A program made the position numbers and the translations under genes. 36,953 nt of DNA. Source: Candidatus Nitrosocosmicus sp. GTDB lineage: Archaea > Thermoproteota > Nitrososphaeria > Nitrososphaerales > Nitrososphaeraceae. The notes under the pieces are model-generated. The model had not been told where the DNA came from and did not search any database. It saw nothing but the letters and a program-made list of their open reading frames with translations. The stretch lies in assembly GCA_025934495.1 (NCBI GenBank), contig JAICXY010000024.1, forward strand, positions 1 to 36,953, written 5' to 3'. Of this stretch, positions 9,679 to 20,787 are shown one piece after another (the stretch's first letter is position 1; every line of letters begins with the position of its first letter).

Positions 9679-11094
9679 TTGTTAAAAACAGTTTATGATA
9701 AAATCTGGGATAATCATTTAGTATATTCGTATGATGATAAACATCCTTCATTAATTTATATCGATAGACATTTTATCCATGAAGTTACTTCTCCGCAGGC
9801 TTTTGATGGACTTAGAATGTACAATAGAAAGGTACGAAAACCTGCTCTTACTTTTGCTACTGTTGATCATAATGTTCCTACTACAAATAGATCATTACCA
9901 ATGGTTGACGAAATTTCATCACTACAAATAAAAACTTTGCAAAAAAATTGCCAAGATTTTGGAATTACTCTTTTTGATATAAATGATCAATACCAGGGTA
10001 TAGTCCATGTAATCGGTCCTGAATTGGGCTTGACACTTCCAGGTACAACAATTGTTTGTGGAGATAGCCATACTTCTACACATGGCGCATTCGGTGCATT
10101 GGCATTTGGAATAGGTACTAGTGAAGTAGAACATGTATTAGCTACCCAATGTTTGTGGATGAAAAAAGCCAAAAACTTTGAAATTATTTTGAATAATACA
10201 TTAAAAAATGATCTTGCTATTTCTGCAAAAGATGTTATATTATCGATTATTAAAAATATCGGTACATCTGGAGGCTCTGGATCTGTAATTGAGTATCGAG
10301 GAAGTTTTATTTCAAATCTTTCTATGGAAAAGAGAATGACAATATGCAATATGTCGATTGAAGCTGGAGCTAGAGCCGGACTTGTATCTCCTGATGAGGT
10401 AACATTCAATTATCTGCGAGACAAACCCTATTCCCCAAAGAATGAATCATTTGAACGATTGCTCAATGAGTGGAGAGAACTTAGGTCGGATAACAATGCA
10501 AAATACGACCAATCAATTTTATTAAATGTTGATAATGTCATACCCCAGGTAACCTGGGGCACTAATCCTGCCATGACGATCGACGTTACTTCTACAATTC
10601 CAAATCCTGATGAATACGCTAAAGGGAATGAAGAGGAGAAAAAATCTGCTGTTAGAGCATTAGAGTATATGGATTTGATTCCTGGAATACCAATTACTGA
10701 TATATCGATAGATAGGGTTTTCATAGGATCATGTACAAATGCCCGGTTGGAAGATCTGATAGAAGCATCAATAATAGTAAAAGATAAAAAAGTTTCTCCT
10801 AATGTCAAAGCCATGGTTGTGCCAGGTTCTCAACAAGTAAAGTTGTCTGCTGAAAAACTAGGACTAGATACAATATTTATGAATGCTGGATTTGAATGGC
10901 GTGAATCTGGTTGTAGTATGTGTCTTGGAATGAATCCTGATATACTGTCACCTGGTGAAAGATGCGCTAGTACATCTAATAGAAATTTTGAAGGTCGACA
11001 AGGTACGGGTGGAAGAACTCATCTAGTCAGCCCAGTAATGGCTGCTGCAGCCGCTATTGTTGGTAAATTCGTCGATGTTAGAGAATGGATTTAA
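9679..11094 (+). CDS. leuC: 3-isopropylmalate dehydratase large subunit
   Basis: [64 protein letters not shown], aconitase-type FeS motifs; TTG start. Confidence 0.96.
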   Translation: MLKTVYDKIWDNHLVYSYDDKHPSLIYIDRHFIHEVTSPQAFDGLRMYNRKVRKPALTFATVDHNVPTTNRSLPMVDEISSLQIKTLQKNCQDFGITLFDINDQYQGIVHVIGPELGLTLPGTTIVCGDSHTSTHGAFGALAFGIGTSEVEHVLATQCLWMKKAKNFEIILNNTLKNDLAISAKDVILSIIKNIGTSGGSGSVIEYRGSFISNLSMEKRMTICNMSIEAGARAGLVSPDEVTFNYLRDKPYSPKNESFERLLNEWRELRSDNNAKYDQSILLNVDNVIPQVTWGTNPAMTIDVTSTIPNPDEYAKGNEEEKKSAVRALEYMDLIPGIPITDISIDRVFIGSCTNARLEDLIEASIIVKDKKVSPNVKAMVVPGSQQVKLSAEKLGLDTIFMNAGFEWRESGCSMCLGMNPDILSPGERCASTSNRNFEGRQGTGGRTHLVSPVMAAAAAIVGKFVDVREWI

Positions 11095-11127
11095 TTTAAT
11101 ATGGAGTAAAAGGTTGTTTTATTATTA

Positions 11128-11718
11128 ATGGAGCCTTTTAGTAATTTAAAAAGCAAACCCGTTCCACTTGATATAGTTAATGTTGATACTGATCAGATCA
11201 TTCCCAAACAATTTCTCAAACTCTTGGGAAAAACCGGATATGGAAAATATTTATTTTATAATTGGCGTTATGATGAAAATGGTAATGCTAAACCTGATTT
11301 TATTTTAAATTTATCTGAATTTGAAGGTAGGACAATTCTTTTAACAAGAGAACACTTTGGAATAGGTAGCTCAAGGGAACATGCTGTGTGGGCAATTAAA
11401 GATTTTGGATTCAAAGCAATTCTGGGCACTTCTTTTGCAGATATTTTTTATAATAATTGTTTTAAAAATGGTATTTTAGTTGTTAAACTGGATAAAGATA
11501 AAATAGATCATATATTTTTGGAAAAAACAAATAAAAATATTGAAATTGATTTACTAAACCAAACAATAAAAATAGATTCTGATATTTATAATTTTGATAT
11601 CGATTCTACATTAAAGTCTTATTTAATGGAAGGTGTTGATGAAATTTCTACAACGTTAAAATTTGAAAATGCTATTGAAAAATATGAAATTGATAATGAT
11701 CCTTTAATATTTAATTAG
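11128..11718 (+). CDS. leuD: 3-isopropylmalate dehydratase small subunit
   Basis: NVDTDQIIPKQFLK, REHFGIGSSREHAVWAIKDFGFKAILGTSFADIFYNNCFKNGIL; follows leuC. Confidence 0.96.
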   Translation: MEPFSNLKSKPVPLDIVNVDTDQIIPKQFLKLLGKTGYGKYLFYNWRYDENGNAKPDFILNLSEFEGRTILLTREHFGIGSSREHAVWAIKDFGFKAILGTSFADIFYNNCFKNGILVVKLDKDKIDHIFLEKTNKNIEIDLLNQTIKIDSDIYNFDIDSTLKSYLMEGVDEISTTLKFENAIEKYEIDNDPLIFN

Positions 11719-11906
11719 TAATTTCATCTTTTATTGTTGTTAAAATACTATTTAAATTTAAATAGTAAAATCTTATATAAAAAAATTATATAAAAAATAT
11801 AAAATTAATTCTTGCCTGCAATTAATTATATTAATATATAATTACATTTATTATTATAATAATTGAAGGTTTTCTTATTAATGATAAAAATCTCTCAATT
11901 AAATAT

Positions 11907-12206
11907 ATGGAAAAATTCACATTCTTTATATCATTATTGTTGATTTCTTTGACACTTGTTACGAACACTTTTATATTCTCCCAGTTTGTTTTGGCTAAAA
12001 ATAATGTTGAAAAATCTAATACACCGACCCACATTTCTTCTAACAATTATCATCATTCAGTAATTGGTGGTGGCGATGGTAATTCAAAGACCTTTAACGA
12101 TGCTTTGATTTTATTGCCTTTTTCAGCACCCAGAACTACAGCTGATTTAACCTCTAGTTTTGATAATATTATTAATACACAAATATATACTGGCTTGCAT
12201 AAATAA
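11907..12206 (+). CDS. Small predicted secreted protein
   Basis: 99-aa ORF with strong N-terminal hydrophobic signal-like segment. Confidence 0.45.
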   Translation: MEKFTFFISLLLISLTLVTNTFIFSQFVLAKNNVEKSNTPTHISSNNYHHSVIGGGDGNSKTFNDALILLPFSAPRTTADLTSSFDNIINTQIYTGLHK

Positions 12207-12215
12207 ATGTATTTT

Positions 12216-12869
12216 TTATTTAATTATTTTAAAGTTTTTTAACATAAAATTAAATATTGGAGCATATTTTTCAAATGTTTTTTGTTCTGTTAATAATGAA
12301 AATATGTATATTTTATTATTTGTGATTGAAAATACTTGTTCGGTTTTAAAATCTAATCCCAACTTTTTAAAATCATATTTAATACTCTTTCCAGTTTGAT
12401 TGTCATCTATATTAATGTTAGAAATATTTTCCAGCTTGAAATCTTGATTATCGCTTGCTAGTCTTTTAATTATTGTTTGTATTTGAAAATTATTATTTGT
12501 AATATTTTTATCTGTTTTTTTTATGCTTATGACAATATTTTCTTGAAAGATGTCATTTGGATTTTCTTTAGGTGATCTAAATATTGTAATATGACCAGTT
12601 TGATTACTTTCCTTATTTTCACTTTTAATAATTTCCCATTCTTTTGGACTTAATGTGGTAAAGTTCTCTTTTTTATCTATATAATGAAGCCATTTGCCAT
12701 TATCGCTATTATTGTTATTATTGTTGTTTGTTAAATTTTGATTTGTTTTTGTATTTGGGAATTGTGAATATATATCTACCTTAAAATGATTTATTATAAA
12801 TAAATTATAAAATATGAATATATAAAATAATAAAAAAAAAATTGTGAGCATATTTTTTTTTATTAACAT
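12216..12869 (-). CDS. Predicted secreted PsbP-like protein
   Basis: 217 aa; N-terminal TM, then NFTTLSPKEWEIIKSE ... ITNNKIYIFSLLTEQKTFEKYAPIFNFMLKNFKI, a pattern typical of PsbP-like lipid-anchored archaeal proteins. Confidence 0.6.
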   Translation of the reverse strand: MLIKKNMLTIFFLLFYIFIFYNLFIINHFKVDIYSQFPNTKTNQNLTNNNNNNNSDNGKWLHYIDKKENFTTLSPKEWEIIKSENKESNQTGHITIFRSPKENPNDIFQENIVISIKKTDKNITNNNFQIQTIIKRLASDNQDFKLENISNINIDDNQTGKSIKYDFKKLGLDFKTEQVFSITNNKIYIFSLLTEQKTFEKYAPIFNFMLKNFKIIK

Positions 12870-12982
12870 CTTATTAGTTCTATTAGTAATGTTAATGTGT
12901 ATTATTTTATATTTTTACATAATATGGGTATCCAGTTTTAACCAATAAGTTCATATGATAAAATATACCTGTTTTAAGTTAT

Positions 12983-13648
12983 TTGGGTATTTTTAGATAT
13001 GATGTATACAAAAGTCCTAATGTTGGTATTTTTGCTAAATGTAATGATAGTGTAGTATTACTTCCATATGGATATGCAGAAACTAAGGGTAAAAAATTGG
13101 TCGAGTTTTTAGAAGTAGATCCTGTCTTTGTTTCAATAGCTGGAAATCGAATAATTGGACCTATGGTGGTTTTGAACAATAACGGTATGATTTTGCCCTC
13201 TCTTGCTTCAGATGAAGAAATGACATATCTTAAACAAATGACTGGACTTAATATTATACGTTTGGAGTCAAAACTTACTGCAATAGGGAATCTTATATCT
13301 GCAAATGATTATGGAGCGGTTGTCTCGCCATTGTTTAAAGGCGAATTTGATAAGCAAATAGAAGACGTTCTGGGAACTAGTGTTCATACAATGTCTGTTG
13401 CAGATTTTAATCAAACAGGGTCTATGATCGTCTCTAATAACTATGGTGCAGCGGTTCATCCAAAGGCTTCAGAAAAAGAAATTGAAACCATTTCAACTAT
13501 TTTGAAAGTGGATGTAGAACCATTAACAATTAATGGAGGCATTCCTTATCTTTCTTCAGGTATAATTTGTAATTCAAAATCTCTGGTTGTCGGTAGTTTA
13601 ACAACCGGTCCGGAATTAATAATGTTAAGTAGAGGTTTTAAAATGTAG
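12983..13648 (+). CDS. eif6: Translation initiation factor 6 (aIF6)
   Basis: NVGIFAKCNDSVVLLPYG, GNRIIGPMVVLNNNGMILPSLASDEE, LTAIGNLISANDYGAVVSP, SNNYGAAVHPKASEKE; pentein repeats. Confidence 0.95.
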   Translation: MGIFRYDVYKSPNVGIFAKCNDSVVLLPYGYAETKGKKLVEFLEVDPVFVSIAGNRIIGPMVVLNNNGMILPSLASDEEMTYLKQMTGLNIIRLESKLTAIGNLISANDYGAVVSPLFKGEFDKQIEDVLGTSVHTMSVADFNQTGSMIVSNNYGAAVHPKASEKEIETISTILKVDVEPLTINGGIPYLSSGIICNSKSLVVGSLTTGPELIMLSRGFKM

Positions 13649-13664
13649 GAATACTACTAATGCG

Positions 13665-14250
13665 GGCGCTGTTAACTTAAGATTTTATTTCTTTATTATG
13701 TTGATCAACAAGCAGCTTGACCATTCTTTTATATGGTTTAATTTGCATTTGTTCCTCTTTTTACAAGGAAAATAATCATCAGGATTTCCATCCTATCCTT
13801 TATATATTGCATCATTCTTTCAATAAAACTACTTTTCTCAAAAGAAGAATGAAGATGGTGAGCAAGTTTTAAAAACCTGCAAGCTTGCGGATACCACCAA
13901 ATATCATCACCGTCTGATGAAACAGAATGTAATCCATACTTATTTACAACGTTAGACAGAAATCGTTCGGTTACTACTACAAACATATTTTTTGTTATTT
14001 TGATATATCGGTTGTAATGATTTCTTTATGCTTTGATTATATAATCGCCTAACAAAACCATATTAATTCATATCCCACTTTTACAATAGTCTTATCTTTT
14101 TGTATACAAGAATACTCATTGATTTTTCTTTTTCTCATTAATTCTAATTTGTACTTTTGAAACCAGTTCCAAATAGAAACAAGATGACTTGTCTTGATTG
14201 CATATAAAAAAGTAATGCTTTCGCAACATTCCTAATTATAAACCTAAATA
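13665..14250 (-). pseudogene. Degenerate IS6-like transposase remnant with right terminal end
   Basis: Minus-strand fragments: IRNVAKALLF, KTSHLVSIWNWFQKYKL, MFVVVTERFLSNVVNKYGLHSVSSDGDDIWWYPQACRFLKLAHHLHSSFEKSSFIERMMQYIKDRMEI, QIKPYKRMVKLLVDQHNKEIKS*; stop abuts the end motif ggcgctgttaacttaag (13665-13681). Confidence 0.8.
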
Positions 14251-14415
14251 ATACAGATACTATCAATAACCGATAAATTATACAAATGTCTACTTCTAGA
14301 TAGAATTGGTAGGGAAATTATATGGAATAACCCGGAAAGAATTTCTATCTTGAATTGGGGGATGGTTAAGAATCTGATGATTTAATAGATATGGCCAATC
14401 CATTAAATTAACAAT

Positions 14416-15441
14416 ATGATAACTCGATTATCAATTAAAAAATATGCAGTTTTTTCTATGATATGTATTAGCTTGGATATCTTATGCACTATCTTCTTAA
14501 TATATGAATTTCCCATCGCAACAGCAGAAGTCCAAAACCACGGTCAAGGAAAAGTATTTGTGATGTATGCTGGATCACTTGTAAAGATTTTTGAAACTTC
14601 TTTAGGACCATCATTTCAAAATCAAACAGGTTATACATATGTAGGCGAAGGCAAAGGATCAGTTCAAATTTCTAATTTGATTGTAGATGGATTCAGAAAA
14701 CCAGACATCTTTGTTAGTGCTGGCACTATTCCAATTATGAAGATTATCGATAATAAACCGCCTCTAGCAAATTGGTTAATAAAATTTGCATCTGCTGAAA
14801 TGGTAATTGCTTATTCTCATAAAAGTCATTTTTATAATGACCTTGAGAAAGCAAGAACTGGACAAATACCGTGGTATAAAGTCATTTCAGAGAATGGCTT
14901 TAAGTTTGGAAGAACAGATCCAGAATTAGATCCAAAAGGATACAATATGATTATAGCTGCTAAATTATCAAACATATATTATAATGATTCATCGATCAAA
15001 CAAAGAATTTTAGGAGATGATAGAAATCCCAAACAGATTTTCCCAGAAGAGACTCTTAATACTATTTTAGATTCTGGTCAGGTAGATGCAATTGCCGCTT
15101 ACAAGCATGAAGCCATTTCGAGAGGACTTTCATATATCACACTACCTCCACAGATCAACCTTGGTAATCCTGATTTTGCTAATTATTATAAAAAAGCCTC
15201 GTATACTTTTTCAAGCAATGACGGTAAAATAGTATATGGAGAACCAGTTTACCTATCGGTTACAATACCTGATACAAGCAAAAATGTTAATGGTGCAAGT
15301 TCTTTTGTAAATTACTTGATTTCATCAGATAAAACCGGAAAACTTATTCTTGAAAAACAAGGCTTGGATTATCTTAAGAATCCTGTTATCGAAGGAAATA
15401 AAAGTAAAATTCCATCTTCTATAATGGTCTCTGCAAGGTAA
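14416..15441 (+). CDS. WtpA/ModA-like tungstate/molybdate-binding periplasmic-type protein
   Basis: VMYAGSLVKIFE, EGKGSVQISNLIVDGFRKPDIFVSAG, FGRTDPELDPKGYNMIIAAKL; extracellular solute-binding signature. Confidence 0.8.
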   Translation: MITRLSIKKYAVFSMICISLDILCTIFLIYEFPIATAEVQNHGQGKVFVMYAGSLVKIFETSLGPSFQNQTGYTYVGEGKGSVQISNLIVDGFRKPDIFVSAGTIPIMKIIDNKPPLANWLIKFASAEMVIAYSHKSHFYNDLEKARTGQIPWYKVISENGFKFGRTDPELDPKGYNMIIAAKLSNIYYNDSSIKQRILGDDRNPKQIFPEETLNTILDSGQVDAIAAYKHEAISRGLSYITLPPQINLGNPDFANYYKKASYTFSSNDGKIVYGEPVYLSVTIPDTSKNVNGASSFVNYLISSDKTGKLILEKQGLDYLKNPVIEGNKSKIPSSIMVSAR

Positions 15442-15751
15442 CGCCACCAAAAAGAAAATATTGATTTTACTATTAATTACTAGAATGAAAAACTTAGTTC
15501 TATAAAAATGGCATTTCAGAAATGATTTTATTTTCAAATAAAATAGATTTTTACGGCTAATTTATAATTTTGTAATTATTTAATGTAAAATGCAAATTTC
15601 TCAGATATAATCAGCAGTCTCGATGATCATTTAAAAATAGTCCTTGAATTACTTTTGACAAAAAAACGATCATTTTAATAATATGATAAATAAGTATTTA
15701 AAATAAAATTCAAGAAATATATTTTAAATCTCTAATAAATAAGGGATAAGG

Positions 15752-16040
15752 TTATGGTCCAGATGATGTTGGTGTTCTAGTTTGACCTGTTGTATTTTTA
15801 AAAGTCGAGGTTTGCATCATTATTTCTTTTGCTTGATTTATTATATCGTTTGCATTTCCTGTAACAGTCCAGTGCAAGAATAATATCTTTGGTAATTCAG
15901 TCAACATATGATGATGTAGAGCAGTTTCAGTCCAGTTGTACTTTTGCATTATGTGTCTTACTGGAACTACCTCTGAATCAAGTAATGCGAATTCCCCAAA
16001 TACAGCTTTTAGATTCTTGTTATTAGTATTATTACCTTGT
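15752..16040 (-). pseudogene. DUF1259 (LppY/LpqO-like) C-terminal remnant
   Basis: Continuous minus-strand reading NLKAVFGEFALLDSEVVPVRHIMQKYNWTETALHHHMLTELPKILFLHWTVTGNANDIINQAKEIM with an in-frame stop upstream near 16040; the ALHHHM..E.P.I.FLH pattern matches DUF1259. Confidence 0.5.
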
Positions 16041-16410
16041 TAATTACATTTGTGGCATTATTGCTAGCACCCATGAAAATTTAGTATTATTGAGTGTTGT
16101 TGCAGGGACAAATTCAATATACTGGCCTACATCTGATTATTGTTCAACAGCAACCATCGCTTCTCACAATTGGTGGAGATTGTCTATACACAATAACATC
16201 ACATAAATTATAGGCAGTACTGCTACTACTTCTATTAATCAGTGGCAATCATTTTTTGATTCTTTTAAAAAAACCAATGACTCAATGCGGAAATAAAAAA
16301 AGGTATCCCTGTTCAAATTTAATTACTTGATGCTACAATTGTTACTATTCCAGCAAAAATGGGGTATTACATGGAGTACATTCTATTCCAAAACTCATTC
16401 CTATCATCCA

Positions 16411-17646
16411 TCATGTTACCGTATACAAAGCCAACATGCCTGCCAAAATGTGATCATTAACAGAACAATGGAATAACCATGTACCGGGATTGTCAGGGAC
16501 CATATCAAGCACTGCCATAGTCATTGGCATAAGTTGTACGGTATCTGTACGCATACCATTATACAAAAGTGTATTACCATGCCAATGTGGTACATGTATA
16601 TCATCTTCATTGCCCATTCCCATCATATACCAACGCACCTTTTCACCCACCTTCATATCCAATCCTTTCAAGTTGCCAAAAACAAATCCATTAATTGAAT
16701 GCTTGAGGTTACTTTCAACAAAACTATCATTCTGTGGGTTTACAGATGAGGCATTACCTGCATATTTTTTTATGTTTTGAGCCAAATAATGACTTTTATT
16801 TTCATCAAATATTGTATATAATACAATAAATTCTCTATTTACCCCCTTTGGTGTACCATCTGGATTTGCTTCTCCATGACGAGTAATAATTATTGAACCA
16901 ACTAGGCCTGAATTTGTGTCTGACACTTCATTAACATGTGAATGATACATCCACATTACGGAATTAGGATCACCTGGGCCTGGACCTGCTCTTTCTGGAA
17001 CCTGCCAAATATATGTAAATATTTTTCCAGGCTGTACTACATCACCAGCTTTCTGAGAATTATTAACTCCATCATTGTAAGGAGCTCCTTCTGAACTTTT
17101 TGAATAGAATACACCATGAGGATGCATACTATAAGGAATATGCGCATTATTCTTAAATACGACTTTAATGGTGTCACCTACTTCTGCATGTATGACTGGT
17201 CCCAAAATTCCAAGATGTTGCCATTGGGGAGGTCTGGGTTTTAGATGTGTAAAGGTACCATCAGTATATTCGCGATATAATGCTTTAATATAAGTACTAC
17301 CAATTCTATCGGGGCCATTTTTTACATACACCCTAGCATTGTCATCAAAAGGCTTTCCTGTAATTAGGTTTTTACCGGAAGGTGCATAATTCCATGGCAC
17401 TTCGTCAGCTGCTATATAATATGTTCGAACTTTGCCTGAAGTAAGATTGGAGTTTGAGATTGATGATTTTTGTGCAACTGCAAAATTTTGAAATGTTTTA
17501 TCAAAAGATAAAGACAATGCATTGATAGTAATTATTGAAACTAACAGCACGGCCATTATCTTTTTTTGATTTAAGTTAGGGTGAAAATGCATACCCATGT
17601 TAATGGAAAAATTTGAATATATATTATAAATACCATTCTCTATCAT
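16411..17646 (-). CDS. Multicopper oxidase
   Basis: Copper ligands MHPHGVFY, WMYHSHVNE, HVPHWHGNT, WLFHCSVNDHILAGM; N-terminal hydrophobic segment. Confidence 0.92.
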   Translation of the reverse strand: MIENGIYNIYSNFSINMGMHFHPNLNQKKIMAVLLVSIITINALSLSFDKTFQNFAVAQKSSISNSNLTSGKVRTYYIAADEVPWNYAPSGKNLITGKPFDDNARVYVKNGPDRIGSTYIKALYREYTDGTFTHLKPRPPQWQHLGILGPVIHAEVGDTIKVVFKNNAHIPYSMHPHGVFYSKSSEGAPYNDGVNNSQKAGDVVQPGKIFTYIWQVPERAGPGPGDPNSVMWMYHSHVNEVSDTNSGLVGSIIITRHGEANPDGTPKGVNREFIVLYTIFDENKSHYLAQNIKKYAGNASSVNPQNDSFVESNLKHSINGFVFGNLKGLDMKVGEKVRWYMMGMGNEDDIHVPHWHGNTLLYNGMRTDTVQLMPMTMAVLDMVPDNPGTWLFHCSVNDHILAGMLALYTVT

Positions 17647-17665
17647 GATAATAATGATGAAATAG

Positions 17666-18094
17666 GTAGATGTAACAATAGTTCCAAGCTTCTATGTTGG
17701 TGGAACAGTTGAAAATCTATTTGTTAACCTGGAATATAATAACGTAATAGGTCAAGGTGTTAATATAAATTTGCCAATAGGAGTTGAAATATTGCCTCTA
17801 ACTGGATAGACCGCACTTCACAATGCATTGCAAGTGCCTACTTCTGTAACACATAATCCGTTACATGTATCCAATGAATTATCAAATAGGGCATTGAACG
17901 CAATGACTAATATAGAATTATCAAACAATGCAGCAAACAATGCAGGCAATAGAGCTGCAAATAATGCCGCAAGTGCCGCCAGTGTGCCCATAATGCAGCT
18001 AATGGTGCTGCCAGAAGTGCAGCGCATGGAGGAAGCTCAGCAGGCTCAGCAGGCTCAGGAAGGTAATAATAATTTCCTCTCCACTATAAATTGA
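17666..18094 (+). pseudogene. Possible decayed low-complexity secreted protein gene
   Basis: In-frame reading VDVTIVPSFYVGGTVENLFVNLEYNNVIGQGVNINLPIGVEILPLTG*TALHNALQVPTSVTHNPLHVSNE...NNAANNAGNRAANNAAS interrupted by TAG at 17807. Confidence 0.4.
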
Positions 18095-18489
18095 AATAGC
18101 TAAAGTAATAAGTAGTGATTTAACGGAATCGTAAAACTTTGCTTTTTTTAGAACATTATATTGATTTGTTATACACCCATGAATTCGCAAGTCCAAAAAT
18201 ATACAATAATAACGACTACTTGATTATTTTATATGTAAAAATATCAATTCAAGATAAAGAAATGGAGTTTATCGCATAAGACAGATATACAGTAAAGAAA
18301 TATTAATATATTAGATCTCTTGCATAATTAGGACCATTAGAAATTTCTAAAAAAGTTGATACTTCTTAATTGTAACTCGCATATTAAAATGTAAATATTA
18401 CACAATTTCATCGATAGACTGCAAAATTTTGATAGGCGTCTAATTATGTGAGATCTAATGTGTAAAAATTGTAAAATAGTCTCTGGTAT

Positions 18490-18957
18490 TTAATTATGTA
18501 TTGGCCAGAGATGATTGTTGGTAATTATTTCTACAAGGTTACCGGACGGATCCTTGAAATAAAGCGATTTAGCTGTTCCTTCTTTCCATGTTATTTCCTT
18601 TTCAATTTTGATATTGTTATCCATCAAAACCTTTTTTGAATTATTATAATCTAATTTATCAATTTCCAAAGCAAAGTGGATTATAGAGGGAGGTGTTATA
18701 GCACCATGGGGCGGGAATAATTCTGTATCAGATCTTTTTCTATTTTCTTTATTATCTTTTTTATCAACATACTCTGATTTCAATGTCGTTTCAGGATTAA
18801 ATATAAGCAACATACTTTTTCCAACCTTGAGAAAAACACTTCGCTGCTCCTCTTCAGAAACAAGTTCTAATCCTAAAACATCAACATAAAAATCCTTTAA
18901 CTTTTGTAGATCAGAAGTATATATGCAAGTCTCGACAATTTTTTTGAATTTCACCAT
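18490..18957 (-). CDS. Glyoxalase/VOC superfamily protein
   Basis: CIYTSDLQKLKDFYVDVLGLELVSEEEQRSVFLKVG ... IIHFALEIDKLDY ... SLYFKDPSGNLVEIITNNHLW. Confidence 0.9.
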   Translation of the reverse strand: MVKFKKIVETCIYTSDLQKLKDFYVDVLGLELVSEEEQRSVFLKVGKSMLLIFNPETTLKSEYVDKKDNKENRKRSDTELFPPHGAITPPSIIHFALEIDKLDYNNSKKVLMDNNIKIEKEITWKEGTAKSLYFKDPSGNLVEIITNNHLWPIHN

Positions 18958-19773
18958 GTCTTTATTTTCATATCAGCATAAAGAGAATAAATTAATTGCG
19001 ATTGTTTTATTCTTTTATATGTATATATACAGTAACGATATTAACCAAACTTAGTTTGTCTGTTTCCAAAATATAACTTTATATTTTTCACTAAAACTAT
19101 GGAGCATCTTTTTTCTCATTTTGATATTTTTAATCTGACTTCTTTAAATTTTATTAAAAAGTTCATGGTAAAAATCAATCAATTATTGATCTTGTGGATA
19201 ATTTTTTATTGCACTTTTTAAAACAAATATCAATCTTTGAAAGATGAAATCTATCTTTTTATCTGCATAAATAATACCTGTGATTAAAATTAAGTAACGT
19301 ATATGTAACCTCAAATATGTATTATATGGATAATTTTTACTTTAACTTTGATAATGGTATTATCGCCAATATCAATAGATTTACAATCTTGATCATATGG
19401 AAATTTCACATAAAAAATATTATAAATAATGAGTTGGACATGATATTTTGCCTTGAAAATGTATGTGATTTAAATCGATAGAATAGAAAATTATTAAAAG
19501 TTATTACCCAATTTTGTATCTATAAAAGAGAACATAAAATAGATAGATGTAAACAAAGAAAAAAATACGCTTATTAGTTAAAAGGATTATTCAATTAAGA
19601 ACAGAAATCGTATGTTCTCAAATAATGACATGTACAATTGAGCCCATATAGTTATATATAGAACATTGACTTATCTAGTTTAGTTGTTATATAGCCTTTT
19701 ATTATTAACAAAAGAATAGTTTTGGTAATTGTTTTAGTATAATATTAAATATCCACAAACTCTATCTTTATCT

Positions 19774-20661
19774 ATGGAAAATTTAACTTATGATGGCTTG
19801 AATTCTATTACTTTGGATACTTTCTTTGATAACTATGTACATAATATTCACAAGGTGGATAACCGACTAGACGAATATATTAAGGATCCTACTGAAAAGA
19901 ATATTCACGATATACGAACTTCAATTAGAAGATTAGAAGCATCTTACATAGCAAGTCCAAAACAAATTCGAAAGGCGAAAATAATAGAATATGTCGAAAA
20001 GAGTAAAAATCTTTTTAAAATAAATAGCCAAATCAGAGATTTTGATATTATATTGGAAAAATTAACCAAGGAGGGGCAATTAACTATTCAACGACTTGAA
20101 CTATTTGAAAAATCAATTAAAAAAAATAGAAACAAAGAACTTAAAGATGCTATATCCGTTGCTTGCGATTTAAGAGAGATCGATATTCCCAATATTGATA
20201 AATATAGGAATCAATATGACCCATTTTCATTTCAAAAGAAGTTGACAAAAAGATATACTAAAGTTGTTACTAAATTTGCCAGCCAAATCAGAGAAAATAT
20301 TCCTATAATAATCAATAATAGTGAAAGGATAGAAGAATTACATCAGGTAAGAAAGGATACAAAGAAATTGCGTTATTTATTGGAATTAATGTTAAATAAT
20401 AGGCATAAGATTGATGGAAATGTTGGCAAGAACAATGAAACTGATAAGAATAATTATAGTAATGAGCAGAATATTTGGAATCAGATAGAAAAACTAAAAG
20501 AAATCCAAGATATGCTTGGTAATATACATGACTATGATATTACAATTGCCTTTTTAAAACAATATGATCAACAAGAAAACTTTGTAACTGCAATGAATAT
20601 TGATATGCAGAGAAAAAATAAGTATGAACAGTTTATTCGATATTATGAATCTACTTTTTAG
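19774..20661 (+). CDS. CHAD domain protein
   Basis: IHDIRTSIRRLEASY, LFKINSQIRDFDIILEKL, ELHQVRKDTKKLRYLLELM, LKEIQDMLGNIHDYDITIAFL: conserved CHAD His/Arg/Lys helices. Confidence 0.9.
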   Translation: MENLTYDGLNSITLDTFFDNYVHNIHKVDNRLDEYIKDPTEKNIHDIRTSIRRLEASYIASPKQIRKAKIIEYVEKSKNLFKINSQIRDFDIILEKLTKEGQLTIQRLELFEKSIKKNRNKELKDAISVACDLREIDIPNIDKYRNQYDPFSFQKKLTKRYTKVVTKFASQIRENIPIIINNSERIEELHQVRKDTKKLRYLLELMLNNRHKIDGNVGKNNETDKNNYSNEQNIWNQIEKLKEIQDMLGNIHDYDITIAFLKQYDQQENFVTAMNIDMQRKNKYEQFIRYYESTF

Positions 20662-20787
20662 AAATAATATTTGGTAATACTATCCTTTTACCTATATAGA
20701 ATATCATGATATATTATTTTGAGAATTATTTCTTTTAAATTAAAGTGAGTTGAATTTATATATGTAAACGAGACTAATACTCCATTG

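Noticed and set aside
9922-10814. Minus-strand ORFs (70, 140 and 128 aa) opposite leuC
   Set aside because: Antisense to a confidently identified leuC; they look like shadow ORFs without recognisable domains.
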